From: Vibrio vulnificus NBRC 15645 = ATCC 27562
GTDB lineage: Bacteria > Pseudomonadota > Gammaproteobacteria > Enterobacterales > Vibrionaceae
Assembly: GCF_002224265.1 (NCBI RefSeq)
Contig: NZ_CP012882.1
Coordinates: forward strand, 496,001-560,000
Length of the DNA stretch: 64,000 nucleotides
Direction: 5' to 3'
The notes beneath the pieces were generated by a model that had not been told where the DNA came from, searched no databases, and saw only the letters and a program-made list of their open reading frames with translations. Made by a program: the position numbers and the translations under genes. Positions 10,087 to 19,718 of the stretch are shown here, in pieces; position 1 is the first letter of the stretch; every line of letters begins with the position of its first letter.

Positions 10087-11223
10087 ATGTTTACCCTACT
10101 AAAAAATGCCGATCTCTATGCTCCAAATCATGTCGGAAACGTCGATATATTGGTTGGGCAAGGGAAAATTCTTGCCATCGAGCCGCAACTGAATCTTCGC
10201 GGGCTTGAAGCGGTTACACAGATCGATTGTCACAACAAAATGGTCACGCCCGGTTTGATTGACCAGCACCTCCATTTGACGGGGGGAGGCGGTGAAGCGG
10301 GCTTTGCCAGTCGAACTCCACAGGTTACGTTATCGCACCTGATTCAAGCGGGAAGCACCACGGTCGTTGGGGTGTTGGGGACGGATGGCATTTCACGTTC
10401 GCCGCGTGATTTGTACGCCAAGGCCGCAGCGTTGACCGAAGAGGGCATCACGGCCTTCATGCATACCGGATCGTATGAAGTCCCGACCCAAACCATTACT
10501 TCTTCCATTCGCGATGACATTACCTTTCTGCCTTCGGTGCTCGGGGTAAAAATCGCTATTGCCGATCATCGTTGTTCTTTTCCGTCTCTGCATGAGTTAG
10601 CCCGCATAGCCTCTGACATTCGCATCGCCGCTTTGCTGGCTAAAAAACGCGGTTTACTGCACATGCACATGGGGGCGTTAAAAGACGCGTTTGCACCGAT
10701 ATTCGAATTGATCCAAATGGGTATCCCTATCTACCACTTTTCGCCCACGCATGTTGCCCGTACGGCTCCGTTGTTTGAGCAAGCGATTGAGTTCGCCAAA
10801 ATGGGCGGCTATATCGATGTTACCTCCGGAGGCACCTTATACACCTCACCGCAAGAGGCGATTTTGCACGCCTTGGAGCAAGGGGTTGCCCCTTCGCACA
10901 TCACCATCAGTTCCGATGGCAATGGCAGCTTGCCAAAATTTGATGCGCAAGGAAACATCATTGGCCTAACGGCGGCGAGCGTGGATGGCAACCTTAAACT
11001 GCTTCCGATGCTGATTGATTGTGGTGTTTCACCTGAGGTGGCGTTCTCGATGCTCAGTGCCAACGTGGCGGATTCTCTTGGCATTCGCAAAGGGCGAATC
11101 CAAGTGGGGATGGATGCGGATCTCTGTATTTTCAATCAAGATTTCTCCTTAAATAGCGTGCTCGCTAAAGGGCAAACCATGCTGCTCAATCATGAGCTGT
11201 TGGTGACAGGCAACTTCGAGTAA
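10087..11223 (+). CDS. iadA: Isoaspartyl dipeptidase (beta-aspartyl peptidase)
   Basis: 378 aa from the ATG at 10087, chosen for its GAGGA ribosome site; the frame is open further upstream without one. It hydrolyses beta-aspartyl dipeptides from damaged proteins. It belongs to the amidohydrolase superfamily: VTPGLIDQHLHLTGGGGE carries the HxH zinc ligands, LGVKIAIADHR the Lys that is carbamylated in IadA, then the metal His residues in GLLHMHMGA, and SSDGNGSLP the catalytic Asp. It starts a two-gene operon with a carrier gene 9 nt downstream. Confidence 0.9.
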   Translation: MFTLLKNADLYAPNHVGNVDILVGQGKILAIEPQLNLRGLEAVTQIDCHNKMVTPGLIDQHLHLTGGGGEAGFASRTPQVTLSHLIQAGSTTVVGVLGTDGISRSPRDLYAKAAALTEEGITAFMHTGSYEVPTQTITSSIRDDITFLPSVLGVKIAIADHRCSFPSLHELARIASDIRIAALLAKKRGLLHMHMGALKDAFAPIFELIQMGIPIYHFSPTHVARTAPLFEQAIEFAKMGGYIDVTSGGTLYTSPQEAILHALEQGVAPSHITISSDGNGSLPKFDAQGNIIGLTAASVDGNLKLLPMLIDCGVSPEVAFSMLSANVADSLGIRKGRIQVGMDADLCIFNQDFSLNSVLAKGQTMLLNHELLVTGNFE

Positions 11224-11232
11224 GGAACTAAG

Positions 11233-12699
11233 ATGAGCTTAATTATTGCGTTATTAGGGCTGGTTTTTGCTGGCCGTTTGATCTTGAAGAACTACAACCC
11301 GCAAGCGGTCTTATTCTTTACTGGGATTGTGTTGATGGCGATCTCCATCTTCACCAACAACGCCAGCTTTGTTGCGAAATCGACCGGTTGGGTAGGCTTT
11401 GATATTTTTGAATACATCAGCCAAGTGTTTAGCAAGCAAAGTGGTGGCTTGGGTTTGAACATCATGCTGATTGGTGGTTTTGCGCTGTTTATGTCGGCCA
11501 TCGGCGCCAGTCAGGTGATGGTGAAAGTGGCAGCCAAGCCGTTGATGAAGCTCAATTCACCCTATTTGATGTTGGCGTTGGCCTTCATTCTTGGTCAAGC
11601 TTTGTCGTTGTTTATCTCCAGCGCGACAGGGTTAGCTCTGCTGCTTATGGCGACGTTATACCCAGTGTTGATTCGATTGGGCTGTAGCAAAGCAGGCGTG
11701 GCGGCGGTGCTGGCCAGTACCTGTGCGATTGAGTTTGGCCCAGCGTCTGGGAACTCGATTCTTGCTGCGCAAACTGCGGGCATGGACATCACAGCGTTTT
11801 TTGTAGGCGAGCAGCTTCCGATTGTTACTGTGCTAATTATTGCTGTGGCGCTGATTCACGCCTTAACGCAGCGCTACTTTGACAAATTGGATGCGAAGTC
11901 GAATGCCGAGCAAGACTCGCTGGCTAACGTGGACGATGCACAAAGCGATGCCCCCATGTTCTATTTGCTGCTGCCGATGCTGCCGCTGTTCTTCATGCTG
12001 ACTTTCAGCAAATTGGGCATTGAGAGCATTAAGGTGAGCTTGTCCAATGCGATTTTACTGAGCATTTTCATTGGATTGGTGTGTGAGTTTGTTCGAGTCA
12101 AACAAGCCAAACCGGTGTTTGACAAGCTACAAGGCATCTTTAATGACATGGGCAAGGTATTCGCGGCGGTAGTGACCTTGATTGTCGCGGGTCAGACGTT
12201 TTCGATGGGTTTGAAATCGATTGGTGCCATTGATGCCATGCTTGAGATGGCCAGCGGGGCGGGCCTCTCTGCCGCCATTATCATCCTGTTTATGGCGATC
12301 TTAACCTTCACCATTTCTGCCTTAATGGGCTCGGGGAATGCAGCCTTTTTCTCCTTTGCTCCTATGGTGCCGCAAATCGCGCAGAAAATTGGTGCGAACG
12401 CGGCAGACATGATTTTGCCTATCCAGCTTTCTGCGGGAATGGGGCGTACGATCTCTCCCATTGCAGGGGTGATCATTGCGGTTGCTGGTATTTCTGGGCT
12501 CTCGCCTTTTGATATCGTGCGTAGAACCTTTATTCCGATGTTTATTGGCTGGCTATTGATGTTGGCGATGACATTTGCACGTGGCGGCCAACTGATGCAA
12601 CTGTTGCCGTTCTTGGTGCTGATGCTAGCGGCCGTCGGCGTTGGTGCATGGCTGCTGCGTAAGCGCAAAGCCGCTCAACCAGAACAGGCATCAGCGTAG
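11233..12699 (+). CDS. DcuC-family C4-dicarboxylate/anion carrier
   Basis: 488 aa with at least 12 hydrophobic segments, matching the DcuC/YhcL-type carriers (FGPASGNSILAAQTAGMD, MGSGNAAFFSFAPMVPQIA, LSAGMGRTISPIAGVI). It is a cytoplasmic membrane protein. It lies in an operon with iadA, which suggests uptake or exchange of an aspartate-related product or a beta-aspartyl dipeptide. E. coli has unrelated yjiG and yjiH at the equivalent place. The substrate is not determined by the sequence. Confidence 0.75.
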   Translation: MSLIIALLGLVFAGRLILKNYNPQAVLFFTGIVLMAISIFTNNASFVAKSTGWVGFDIFEYISQVFSKQSGGLGLNIMLIGGFALFMSAIGASQVMVKVAAKPLMKLNSPYLMLALAFILGQALSLFISSATGLALLLMATLYPVLIRLGCSKAGVAAVLASTCAIEFGPASGNSILAAQTAGMDITAFFVGEQLPIVTVLIIAVALIHALTQRYFDKLDAKSNAEQDSLANVDDAQSDAPMFYLLLPMLPLFFMLTFSKLGIESIKVSLSNAILLSIFIGLVCEFVRVKQAKPVFDKLQGIFNDMGKVFAAVVTLIVAGQTFSMGLKSIGAIDAMLEMASGAGLSAAIIILFMAILTFTISALMGSGNAAFFSFAPMVPQIAQKIGANAADMILPIQLSAGMGRTISPIAGVIIAVAGISGLSPFDIVRRTFIPMFIGWLLMLAMTFARGGQLMQLLPFLVLMLAAVGVGAWLLRKRKAAQPEQASA

Positions 12700-12701
12700 T
12701 C

Positions 12702-12730
12702 AAAAAATGCCCCTCTTACTAGGAGGGGCC
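12702..12730 (-). terminator. Intrinsic terminator of the flavodoxin-like gene
   Basis: On the minus strand GCCCCTCC and GAGGGGC pair around TAGTAA, followed by ATTTTTT. It lies 8 bp past the stop at 12738 and also separates the convergent carrier gene. Confidence 0.8.
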
Positions 12731-12737
12731 GTTCACA

Positions 12738-13292
12738 TTACAAACGCGTTACCCATTGTGCAACGCGTTTGCCAAGGTATTGAGCAGTGGCTAAATCGCT
12801 CGGGTGCGCTTGACCTTCCATACCTTGTGCCACGACACCACTTTGTTGCCCAAGTCGGTTTAACCCTTGCGGACCAAAGCCGCCTGCCACATCTAAGTTG
12901 ACCCATAGCATACCGTGTTGACCGGCGAGAGTGGTTAGGTATTGCAGAGTGCTGGATTGATCACCGTTGTAACCCCCACCGCTGGTAAAGCCTGCTGCCA
13001 GTTTATTGGCCCAGCGTTGATCGGCCCAGAATTCGCTACTGGCATCGGCAAAGGCTTTAAATTGGGCAGAAACGCCACCCATGTAGGTTGGTGAGCCAAA
13101 GATAATCGCATCGCAGCTAAGGAGCACTTCAAACAGTTCTGGGTGTTCAAAACGACCTTCAATAATGGAAGCACCCTCAATGCGGTGTTCGATGACCTGT
13201 ACATCTTGCGCTTGAATGCCATCGATGATGGCTTGGGCGAGTTGGTGGGTAATGTCGGTTTTGCTGAAATAAACAACGGCGATTTTCTTCAA
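12738..13292 (-). CDS. WrbA-like flavodoxin-fold protein (possible NAD(P)H:quinone reductase)
   Basis: 184 aa. The N-terminus KIAVVYFSKTDITHQLAQAI is a flavodoxin phosphate-binding loop. FGSPTYMGGVSAQFKAFAD and GFTSGGGYNGDQSSTLQYL match the FMN-binding loops of WrbA-type proteins. It is cytoplasmic. WrbA proteins reduce quinones by two electrons. The sequence is WrbA-like rather than a close match, so general flavodoxin-family protein is the safe call. It is a single gene with its own terminator. Confidence 0.75.
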   Translation of the reverse strand: MKKIAVVYFSKTDITHQLAQAIIDGIQAQDVQVIEHRIEGASIIEGRFEHPELFEVLLSCDAIIFGSPTYMGGVSAQFKAFADASSEFWADQRWANKLAAGFTSGGGYNGDQSSTLQYLTTLAGQHGMLWVNLDVAGGFGPQGLNRLGQQSGVVAQGMEGQAHPSDLATAQYLGKRVAQWVTRL

Positions 13293-13400
13293 AATATGCT
13301 CCTTAGTGGTAGGTATTCATGGCTTGCTATGTTCAAGTGGCGCAAGGTTAATTCCTCTAGTTAACTTGAGGTCAAGAGGTGGGGGCGAATTTTTGCAGAT

Positions 13401-13436
13401 AAAAAAACGCCCTGAACAGGTTCGGTTCAGGGCGTT
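13401..13436 (-). terminator. Intrinsic terminator of the lap operon
   Basis: On the minus strand CGCCCTGAAC and GTTCAGGGCG form a 10-bp stem, followed by seven T. It lies 21 bp past the lapB stop. Confidence 0.9.
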
Positions 13437-13457
13437 GGTGGTGAGAGGGAGTGATGG

Positions 13458-15572
13458 TTAGCTGACTGCGCGAACTTTGCCTTGTTTGAGATCGCTCAGC
13501 ACTTGGGCTTTTGGACCGTCGGCAATCACGCTGCCTTTTTCCATCACAATCACGCGGTCGACCACGTCCAGCATCGAGGTTTTATGGGTGATCAAAATCA
13601 GCGTTTCACTCGGTTTAAGCTGAGAAAGCTGATATTTGATCTGCATTTCAGAGCGGTTATCCATGGCGCTGGTGGGTTCATCCATCAGCAACACAGGCGG
13701 TCTGCCAAGGAAGGCACGAGCGATGGACACCGCTTGACGCTGGCCACCTGAGAGCATGGCGCCGCCTTCACCAACTTGGCGCTCAAGACCGGCAGGATCG
13801 GCTTGGGTGAATGTGGTGACCCCAGCGCGATTTGCGGCATCGAGCACATCACGGTCATCCACAAGGGGGCGGCCTAAGGTGATGTTTTCGCGAATGGTGC
13901 CAAAGAACAGATTGCTGTCTTGCGGTACGCAGCCGATGTTACGGCGAATATCGACATGGTGGAGCTGTTGAATGTCGGTATCGTCAATGCGTACGTGCCC
14001 GGCGGTGGGTTGATAAAGACCCATGATCAGGCGCTCTAACGTGGTTTTGCCTGAGCCAATTCGGCCAATGATCGCCACTTTTTCACCTGGGTTGATGGTG
14101 ATGCTCAAATCACGAATGGAGGCGACGGGGGCATCTGGGTAGTGGAAGGTGACGCGATCCAGTTCTACTTTACCTTGCACCATAGGGCGGTGAATGTAGC
14201 GTTTACCTTCTTCCTGCTCGTCTGGCATTTCCATGACTTGATTAATGATGGTCATGGAGGATTTGGCTTGATTATAGCGAGTCGAAAGCAGTGAAAGCTG
14301 AACCAGTGGACCAATTGCTTTGCCACTGAGCATCGTGGCCGCAATCAAGCCACCCATGGTGAGATCGCCGTTCGAAATCAAATAGACACCTAAAATAATC
14401 ATCGCCACGTTAGCACTTTGCTGAACAAAACCAGCGGCGTTTTGGATGCTGTCGGTGAGACGGCGAGTCTTGATGTTCCAGTTCGCCATGTGCGCGACGG
14501 CTTCTTCCCAGCGGTATTGGAACTGGCCTTGTGCGCTAAACAGTTTCACGGTTTCTAAACCCGCTAAGCTCTCAATCAGGTTGGCGTATTTCTGCGATGC
14601 CAAGCGTGAGCCTTCTTCAATGGAGCGGCGCAGTGGGCCTTGGATCAGTGCAGAGTGAATCATCAAAATCACCACACCTGCGATCGGCACATACACTAAA
14701 TCGCCGGCCATCAGCCAGATAAGCAGTAGGAAGAGTAGGGCAAACGGCAAATCAATCAGCGCGCTGACGGTGGCCGACGTAAAGAACTCGCGAATGGATT
14801 CAAACTCTTGCAAGTGACGTGCAAAAGCGCCAACCGATGGCGGTTTGGATTCCATTCGAATGCCCATCACTTTGCTAAACAGCTTGGAGGAGATCAGAAT
14901 ATCGGATTTTTTCCCCGCCACATCGATGAAGTAATTGCGCAGCATTTTTAGAATGAAGTCGAATAGGAAGACGACAAAAATCCCGCTCGCCAACACCCAT
15001 AGGGTTTCAAACGCGAGGTTTGGCACCACTTTGTCATAGACGATACGGGTAAACATTGGTGCGGCGATGGCAAATAAGTTGATCAGGATAGAGGCGATCA
15101 GCACATCACGATAGATGTGTTTAGACTGCCATAACGTTGACCAAAACCAGTGCCCTTCACGTGTTTTGAGAATCTCTGGTGAGCGTTCATCGTAACGAAA
15201 CTGCTTTTTCACCAAGAAATAACGCCCAGTATATTGCTGTTGCAGTTCTTCAAGAGGGATGAGAACGGGCACCATGCCGCTTTCGAGCGTCGTGATTTCC
15301 GCTTCACCAGCCTCTTTGTTGACGCTGATGAGTACGCAAGAATCACCGCCTTTCAGCAGCAAAATCGCCGGCAGTACAAGGCTGGAGATTTCGCTCAGCT
15401 CAGCACGGTTTTCTTTTGCAACTAAGCCTGCTCGCTCAGCGGAGCGAGGCAGGAGAAACGGCGTCAGTTTACCATCTGATAACGGTAAGCCGTTGATCAG
15501 GGCATCCGGTGAATTCGCTAAGCCGTAATAGCGGCTGACGTAAATCAGCGAATTTAATAATGGATCTTTCAT
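13458..15572 (-). CDS. lapB: LapB-type type I secretion ABC transporter for a large adhesin
   Basis: 704 aa, in HlyB-type architecture. Residues 1-140 are a C39-peptidase-like domain that lacks an obvious catalytic Cys, as in RTX/Lap exporters. About 150-430 is the six-helix membrane domain. The nucleotide-binding domain carries Walker A GRIGSGKTT, signature LSGGQRQAVSIARA and Walker B VLLMDEPTSAMD. It works with LapC and an outer-membrane TolC-like pore (not in the window) to export a giant RTX adhesin. It is the last gene of the lapC-lapG-lapD-lapB run and ends at a strong terminator. Confidence 0.88.
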   Translation of the reverse strand: MKDPLLNSLIYVSRYYGLANSPDALINGLPLSDGKLTPFLLPRSAERAGLVAKENRAELSEISSLVLPAILLLKGGDSCVLISVNKEAGEAEITTLESGMVPVLIPLEELQQQYTGRYFLVKKQFRYDERSPEILKTREGHWFWSTLWQSKHIYRDVLIASILINLFAIAAPMFTRIVYDKVVPNLAFETLWVLASGIFVVFLFDFILKMLRNYFIDVAGKKSDILISSKLFSKVMGIRMESKPPSVGAFARHLQEFESIREFFTSATVSALIDLPFALLFLLLIWLMAGDLVYVPIAGVVILMIHSALIQGPLRRSIEEGSRLASQKYANLIESLAGLETVKLFSAQGQFQYRWEEAVAHMANWNIKTRRLTDSIQNAAGFVQQSANVAMIILGVYLISNGDLTMGGLIAATMLSGKAIGPLVQLSLLSTRYNQAKSSMTIINQVMEMPDEQEEGKRYIHRPMVQGKVELDRVTFHYPDAPVASIRDLSITINPGEKVAIIGRIGSGKTTLERLIMGLYQPTAGHVRIDDTDIQQLHHVDIRRNIGCVPQDSNLFFGTIRENITLGRPLVDDRDVLDAANRAGVTTFTQADPAGLERQVGEGGAMLSGGQRQAVSIARAFLGRPPVLLMDEPTSAMDNRSEMQIKYQLSQLKPSETLILITHKTSMLDVVDRVIVMEKGSVIADGPKAQVLSDLKQGKVRAVS

Positions 15573-15584
15573 GAGATAACCTTA

Positions 15585-17504
15585 CTACTCTTTATCTACG
15601 ATGAAGCCCTGGAATACTTCAACAAAATGTTCTGACAAGAAATCAAGCTGCGTTTGCGTTTCCACACGAGAGGCAATAGTGGTGATGCCAAGGTTGTGCG
15701 CCGCGCGAGAAATAGACGTCAGTGTGAATTTCTGCTTTTCGTCATCCAGATTATGGGTAAACAGGTAATCCAGTTTTACGTAATTTGGACGGTATTCGTT
15801 GATGTAATCAAGCGATTGGAAGTTACGCCCATAATTGTCGACACCAAATTCCGCGCCCGATGTGCGAATGGCATGACACAGCAGCGCCGCGTGGTGTGGC
15901 TGATGAATAAAGCACTCTTCTGGGATCTCAAAGTGAAGCAAAGAGGCCACATCACGGTTTTTCTCAAGCGTGTTGGTGATCCAACGAATAAAGCTTGGCT
16001 GTGACAAACTGCTTTGAGCGATGTTGATTGCCAATGGCTCGGCCACCAAGCCCGTTTGCAGTTTTTCAATCATCGAGGTGATGACGTATTGGTCAAAGAT
16101 ATGGGTCGCTTCAAGCTGTTCGAGTGCGTAAAGGTATTGGTTGGCGCGGTAAACTTGGCCATCTTTTTCGATGCTTGAGAACACTTCTCGGTGGAAGGTT
16201 TGGCCATTGATGGTGTTCGCCGCTTGGAAACGGAAGTGAACCCATTGATTGTGGATCGCCTCTTCAACCAGCGCTTTCCACTGTTGTTTACCCATCATGC
16301 CGCCTTGGCTGTCACTGCCGACAAAACCGTATTTCTTCTCTGGTGTGGCTTTGGCTTTCGATAGGGCGTTATCCACCATAGAGAGCATCTCTGAGCGGGT
16401 TTTGCTCTCTTTGATGTAGGCAATACCCAGCGCCACTTTGGCATCTGCAGTGCCGGTTGGATCGGTGTTGAGCATGTTTACGCAGTTCACAATGCTGTCG
16501 GCGACAATTTTTAGTTCGCTTTCATCCATGTGCGGGAAAATCAAACCAAATTCATCGCTGGAAATACGTGCAAGCGTCGCCCCTGGGATTGAGATGGTGC
16601 TGTCGAGCTGTTTGGCAAGCTCTGCTACCATTCGGTCAGCCGATTGATAATCTTTGTTGTCGTACACTTCACCGATGTATTCCGCGTTAAGCACCGCTAC
16701 GCCACCCGGCGCATTTTCCGCTAGCCATTGATCCAATTGGCTAATGTAGTAAGAGCGGTTGCCCAGTTTCGAGATCGGGTCGATATAGGCTTGTTCACGC
16801 AGGCGTTGCGCTTCTTTCGCTTGCTCTTTAAAAGAGACTTCGATTTGAGCAGACATGCGGTTGATGCCATCAACCACGGCAATCAGATCTTTGGTATGAG
16901 GACGAGTCAAAGGGTCGCCAAACTTGTTGTTGGCGATGTCGTTCATCTTATTAATGATGGCAGTAAGAGGTTTCAATGAACGTTTTAAAATATACGAGAT
17001 AGAGAGCAGGCCGATAAAGAAAACCCCAGCAAATGCGGTGAGCAGACGCATTAACGCTTTCCAAAGCTGTTCGTAAGCAGCACCAGGGTGGCTGACAATT
17101 TCCACCTCAGCAAGCTGCAGCCAGCCACTGGTCACGATGCGCTGATCGTGAATACGTTGGAACAGGTTTAGCTGACTAAACCAAGTGGGCACGGAGCTCG
17201 GTTGTATCGGATAGGTACGAATGATCTCTTCCCCTGAATCGAGGAAAATCAATCGAACTACTGAGTACGAACTGCCATCAAACAAAGCGTTGATCACGGA
17301 TTCCACCGCCACCTTATCTTTGTCTTTTAGGTAAGGGGCTAGCGCCAATCCTACCGTGTTGATGGTGTTATTCATCTCAGAGCGTTGTTGCTGCTCTAGG
17401 CTATTCCGAGTGGTATTGAATTCGATTACAAAGACTGATGCCATCAGCAGTACAAAGACTGTAATCATACCAACCACGAGTTGTTTATATAGTGTCATGC
17501 TCAT
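15585..17504 (-). CDS. lapD: LapD-type c-di-GMP receptor with degenerate GGDEF and EAL domains
   Basis: 639 aa. A membrane segment at about 8-28 and another near 150-172 bracket a periplasmic LapD/MoxY-type domain. A HAMP-like region follows, then a GGDEF domain with SSDEF in place of GGDEF, and an EAL domain with REVF in place of EAL. Both enzyme sites are lost, as expected for LapD, which binds c-di-GMP and sequesters the protease LapG in the periplasm. Its start overlaps the lapG stop by one base (TAATG), so the two are translationally coupled. Confidence 0.9.
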   Translation of the reverse strand: MSMTLYKQLVVGMITVFVLLMASVFVIEFNTTRNSLEQQQRSEMNNTINTVGLALAPYLKDKDKVAVESVINALFDGSSYSVVRLIFLDSGEEIIRTYPIQPSSVPTWFSQLNLFQRIHDQRIVTSGWLQLAEVEIVSHPGAAYEQLWKALMRLLTAFAGVFFIGLLSISYILKRSLKPLTAIINKMNDIANNKFGDPLTRPHTKDLIAVVDGINRMSAQIEVSFKEQAKEAQRLREQAYIDPISKLGNRSYYISQLDQWLAENAPGGVAVLNAEYIGEVYDNKDYQSADRMVAELAKQLDSTISIPGATLARISSDEFGLIFPHMDESELKIVADSIVNCVNMLNTDPTGTADAKVALGIAYIKESKTRSEMLSMVDNALSKAKATPEKKYGFVGSDSQGGMMGKQQWKALVEEAIHNQWVHFRFQAANTINGQTFHREVFSSIEKDGQVYRANQYLYALEQLEATHIFDQYVITSMIEKLQTGLVAEPLAINIAQSSLSQPSFIRWITNTLEKNRDVASLLHFEIPEECFIHQPHHAALLCHAIRTSGAEFGVDNYGRNFQSLDYINEYRPNYVKLDYLFTHNLDDEKQKFTLTSISRAAHNLGITTIASRVETQTQLDFLSEHFVEVFQGFIVDKE

Positions 17505-18241
17505 TACTCGTCATAATTGATAATAGGTTTATTCAATTTGAGTGTTTTTTCTCTGGAACGGAGATCGTTCCATAGGCTTAGTCGTGATGAATCACCCGCC
17601 AATTGACCATTGGCGTTGGCAGATTTCATCAACCAAAGATTTTTACCGTTAAAGCTGTAAATCGGCAGTAAGTCTGGGCGCTTTGACGCTTTCATGATTT
17701 TGGGATTAATGTTGTCCAAGATCAGCGGCTCTGAGCTGGGCGTTTTATAGTATGCCAAAACCATATGGAACTGATTGAGTTCTATTGCTTTAACGTATAC
17801 CAAACGGAGTTTACTATCTGAGACTCCCAGTTCGATCAAAGAAAAATACTTAGCAATTGTGAAATCTTCGCAATCGCCCGCATTACTGCCCAAAAATTCT
17901 AGAGGGGTCGCCCAATAGTCTTTTTGTCCCCATAGGTCGATGTCGTCGACAAAATAGAGTTGGTTAAAAAAGTCGTTAATGCCTTCTAGCTTTTCGTTTT
18001 CTTCTAATAACTTAAAGAAATCAATATTTTCGCGCCAAGTGTTGACGCGTTGTCCCGCGCGCTCGCCATAGGTCGCAGTGACCGCAGCAATCCATTTTTG
18101 CTCTGTGGTATTGAGCGCTTGAGAGTAAAAACCAGCCATACTGAGCCCCGCCAGTAAAACCCAGCGTCCGGTATGGAAGGTGGCACGCGTGAATCGAGTC
18201 CAATGTTCGCGCGCCATGTGTGGCTTACTCTTTAAGGGCAT
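17504..18241 (-). CDS. lapG: LapG-type periplasmic cysteine protease
   Basis: 245 aa, transglutaminase-like cysteine proteinase of the BTLCP family. A signal or anchor segment lies near residues 26-42. The catalytic triad is visible: C124 in GDCEDF, H159 in QFHMVLAYY and D176 in LILDNINP. W109 in DYWATPLEF also fits LapG. In Pseudomonas LapG cuts the N-terminus of the retained adhesin when c-di-GMP is low. It overlaps lapC upstream by 17 bp and lapD downstream by 1 bp. Confidence 0.92.
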   Translation of the reverse strand: MPLKSKPHMAREHWTRFTRATFHTGRWVLLAGLSMAGFYSQALNTTEQKWIAAVTATYGERAGQRVNTWRENIDFFKLLEENEKLEGINDFFNQLYFVDDIDLWGQKDYWATPLEFLGSNAGDCEDFTIAKYFSLIELGVSDSKLRLVYVKAIELNQFHMVLAYYKTPSSEPLILDNINPKIMKASKRPDLLPIYSFNGKNLWLMKSANANGQLAGDSSRLSLWNDLRSREKTLKLNKPIINYDE

Positions 18242-19616
18242 TATTTTGTGCGCTTAGTATCGGCTTAAGCAGGTACTCCAGTACCGTTCGCTTGCCAGTA
18301 ATAATATCCACAGAAGCGGTCATGCCCGGAATGATGGGCAGCTCAGCATCTTGGCCAAAGTTGGTTTTTTCGGTTCGAACTCTCACGATATAAAAACTGT
18401 TGCCTTCTTCATCTTGGGTGGTGTCGGCGCTGATGTGCTCCAGTTCACCATCCAAACCACCGTATTTGGTAAAATCGTACGCACTGAATTTGACCACGGC
18501 AGGAAGATTTGGACGAAGAAATGCGATGTCTTGCGGTGCGATTTTCGCCTCCACCAACAAGGAATCTTCTGTGGGTACGATCTCGACGATGTCCATACCC
18601 GGCTGGATAACCCCACCGACGGTGTTAATGTTAAGAGTTTTGATCTTGCCGGTAACAGGCGAAATAACGACGGTGCGTTTGACTCGGTCACGCAGACCCA
18701 CGGCGGATTCCACTAAGGCCGACAACTGATCTTGGGTTTTGTTGAGTTTCTCTTGCTGTTCTGAGCGGAATTTCAGTGCGGCATCAATGCGGCTAAGCAT
18801 GGCTTCACGAATGGTGGATTGAAGCACAGGAATTTTCAGCTCAGTCGAGGTGAGCTCACGGCGCGTGTCATTCACTTGGCGCTGCAATTTGAGCAGTTCA
18901 ATTTTCGGTACAACGCCTTCGTCTGCCAACGGTTGGGTGATCTCCAACTCTTTCTTGGCAAACACGTGCCCTTGACGCAGGTTTTTCACTCGCGCTTGAA
19001 TCTCAACCAGATCTTGCTGCTTCTGTTTGACTTGCTGAGTCAGTACCGAGATTTGGTTACGTAGGTTGTTGAGATCTTGGCGGTATTCCGCACGTTGACG
19101 GGCGATCAGTTCTGGCTGCTGTTGTTCCAGCTCGGCAGGAAAGGCCAACTGACCGTATTTGATCACCACGCTCTTTTCCCATTCTGCGTTGGTAAATTCT
19201 TCATCAATTTCCACGCTGTCGATTGAGCTGGTCAGTTGCAAAACCGCGGCGGTTAAGTTGGCAACTTGCTGCTCGCGTTCACGGTAGTCGGAGCGAAAAC
19301 GGGTATCGTCAATCAAAAGTAACTGCTGGCCTTTTTGAACCAACTGCCCCTCTTTGACCAAAATTTCTTTCACCAATCCGCCTTCGAGGTTTTGCACGAT
19401 TTGGATTTGAGAAGAGGGAATCACTTTTCCTTGGCCGACGGTGACTTTATCGATTTCGGCCCAAGCAGCCCAACCGATGGCGACTGCGAAAAATAGGACA
19501 ATCACCCACAACATCAGGCGGGCATTGGTCGGTGTGTTTAGAAGCAAAGCGGCGGTTTTGTCATCTACAAAATCGAGCTCTTCACGACTGAGCTTATTGT
19601 AGTTTTCACTGCTCAT
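18225..19616 (-). CDS. lapC: LapC-type membrane fusion protein (HlyD family)
   Basis: 463 aa. A single membrane segment lies near residues 35-52, after a short cytoplasmic N-terminus. It is followed by a biotinyl/lipoyl-like strand (GKVIPSSQIQIVQNLEGGLVKEI), a long coiled coil of about 150-290 rich in Q, E and R, and a beta-barrel C-terminus (VVISPVTGKIKTLNINTVGGVI). It bridges LapB to the outer-membrane pore in type I secretion. It is the first gene of the cluster, about 100 bp after the response regulator gene on the same strand. Confidence 0.9.
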   Translation of the reverse strand: MSSENYNKLSREELDFVDDKTAALLLNTPTNARLMLWVIVLFFAVAIGWAAWAEIDKVTVGQGKVIPSSQIQIVQNLEGGLVKEILVKEGQLVQKGQQLLLIDDTRFRSDYREREQQVANLTAAVLQLTSSIDSVEIDEEFTNAEWEKSVVIKYGQLAFPAELEQQQPELIARQRAEYRQDLNNLRNQISVLTQQVKQKQQDLVEIQARVKNLRQGHVFAKKELEITQPLADEGVVPKIELLKLQRQVNDTRRELTSTELKIPVLQSTIREAMLSRIDAALKFRSEQQEKLNKTQDQLSALVESAVGLRDRVKRTVVISPVTGKIKTLNINTVGGVIQPGMDIVEIVPTEDSLLVEAKIAPQDIAFLRPNLPAVVKFSAYDFTKYGGLDGELEHISADTTQDEEGNSFYIVRVRTEKTNFGQDAELPIIPGMTASVDIITGKRTVLEYLLKPILSAQNNALKE

Positions 19617-19718
19617 GCACTGTCCTTGTTTGATGATGAATAGAATTTATCTTTATGATTTTAAACTCAGTCTATTCAATTGTTAAATCGATGTAACCTT
19701 TCATTGCGATGGAAGATG

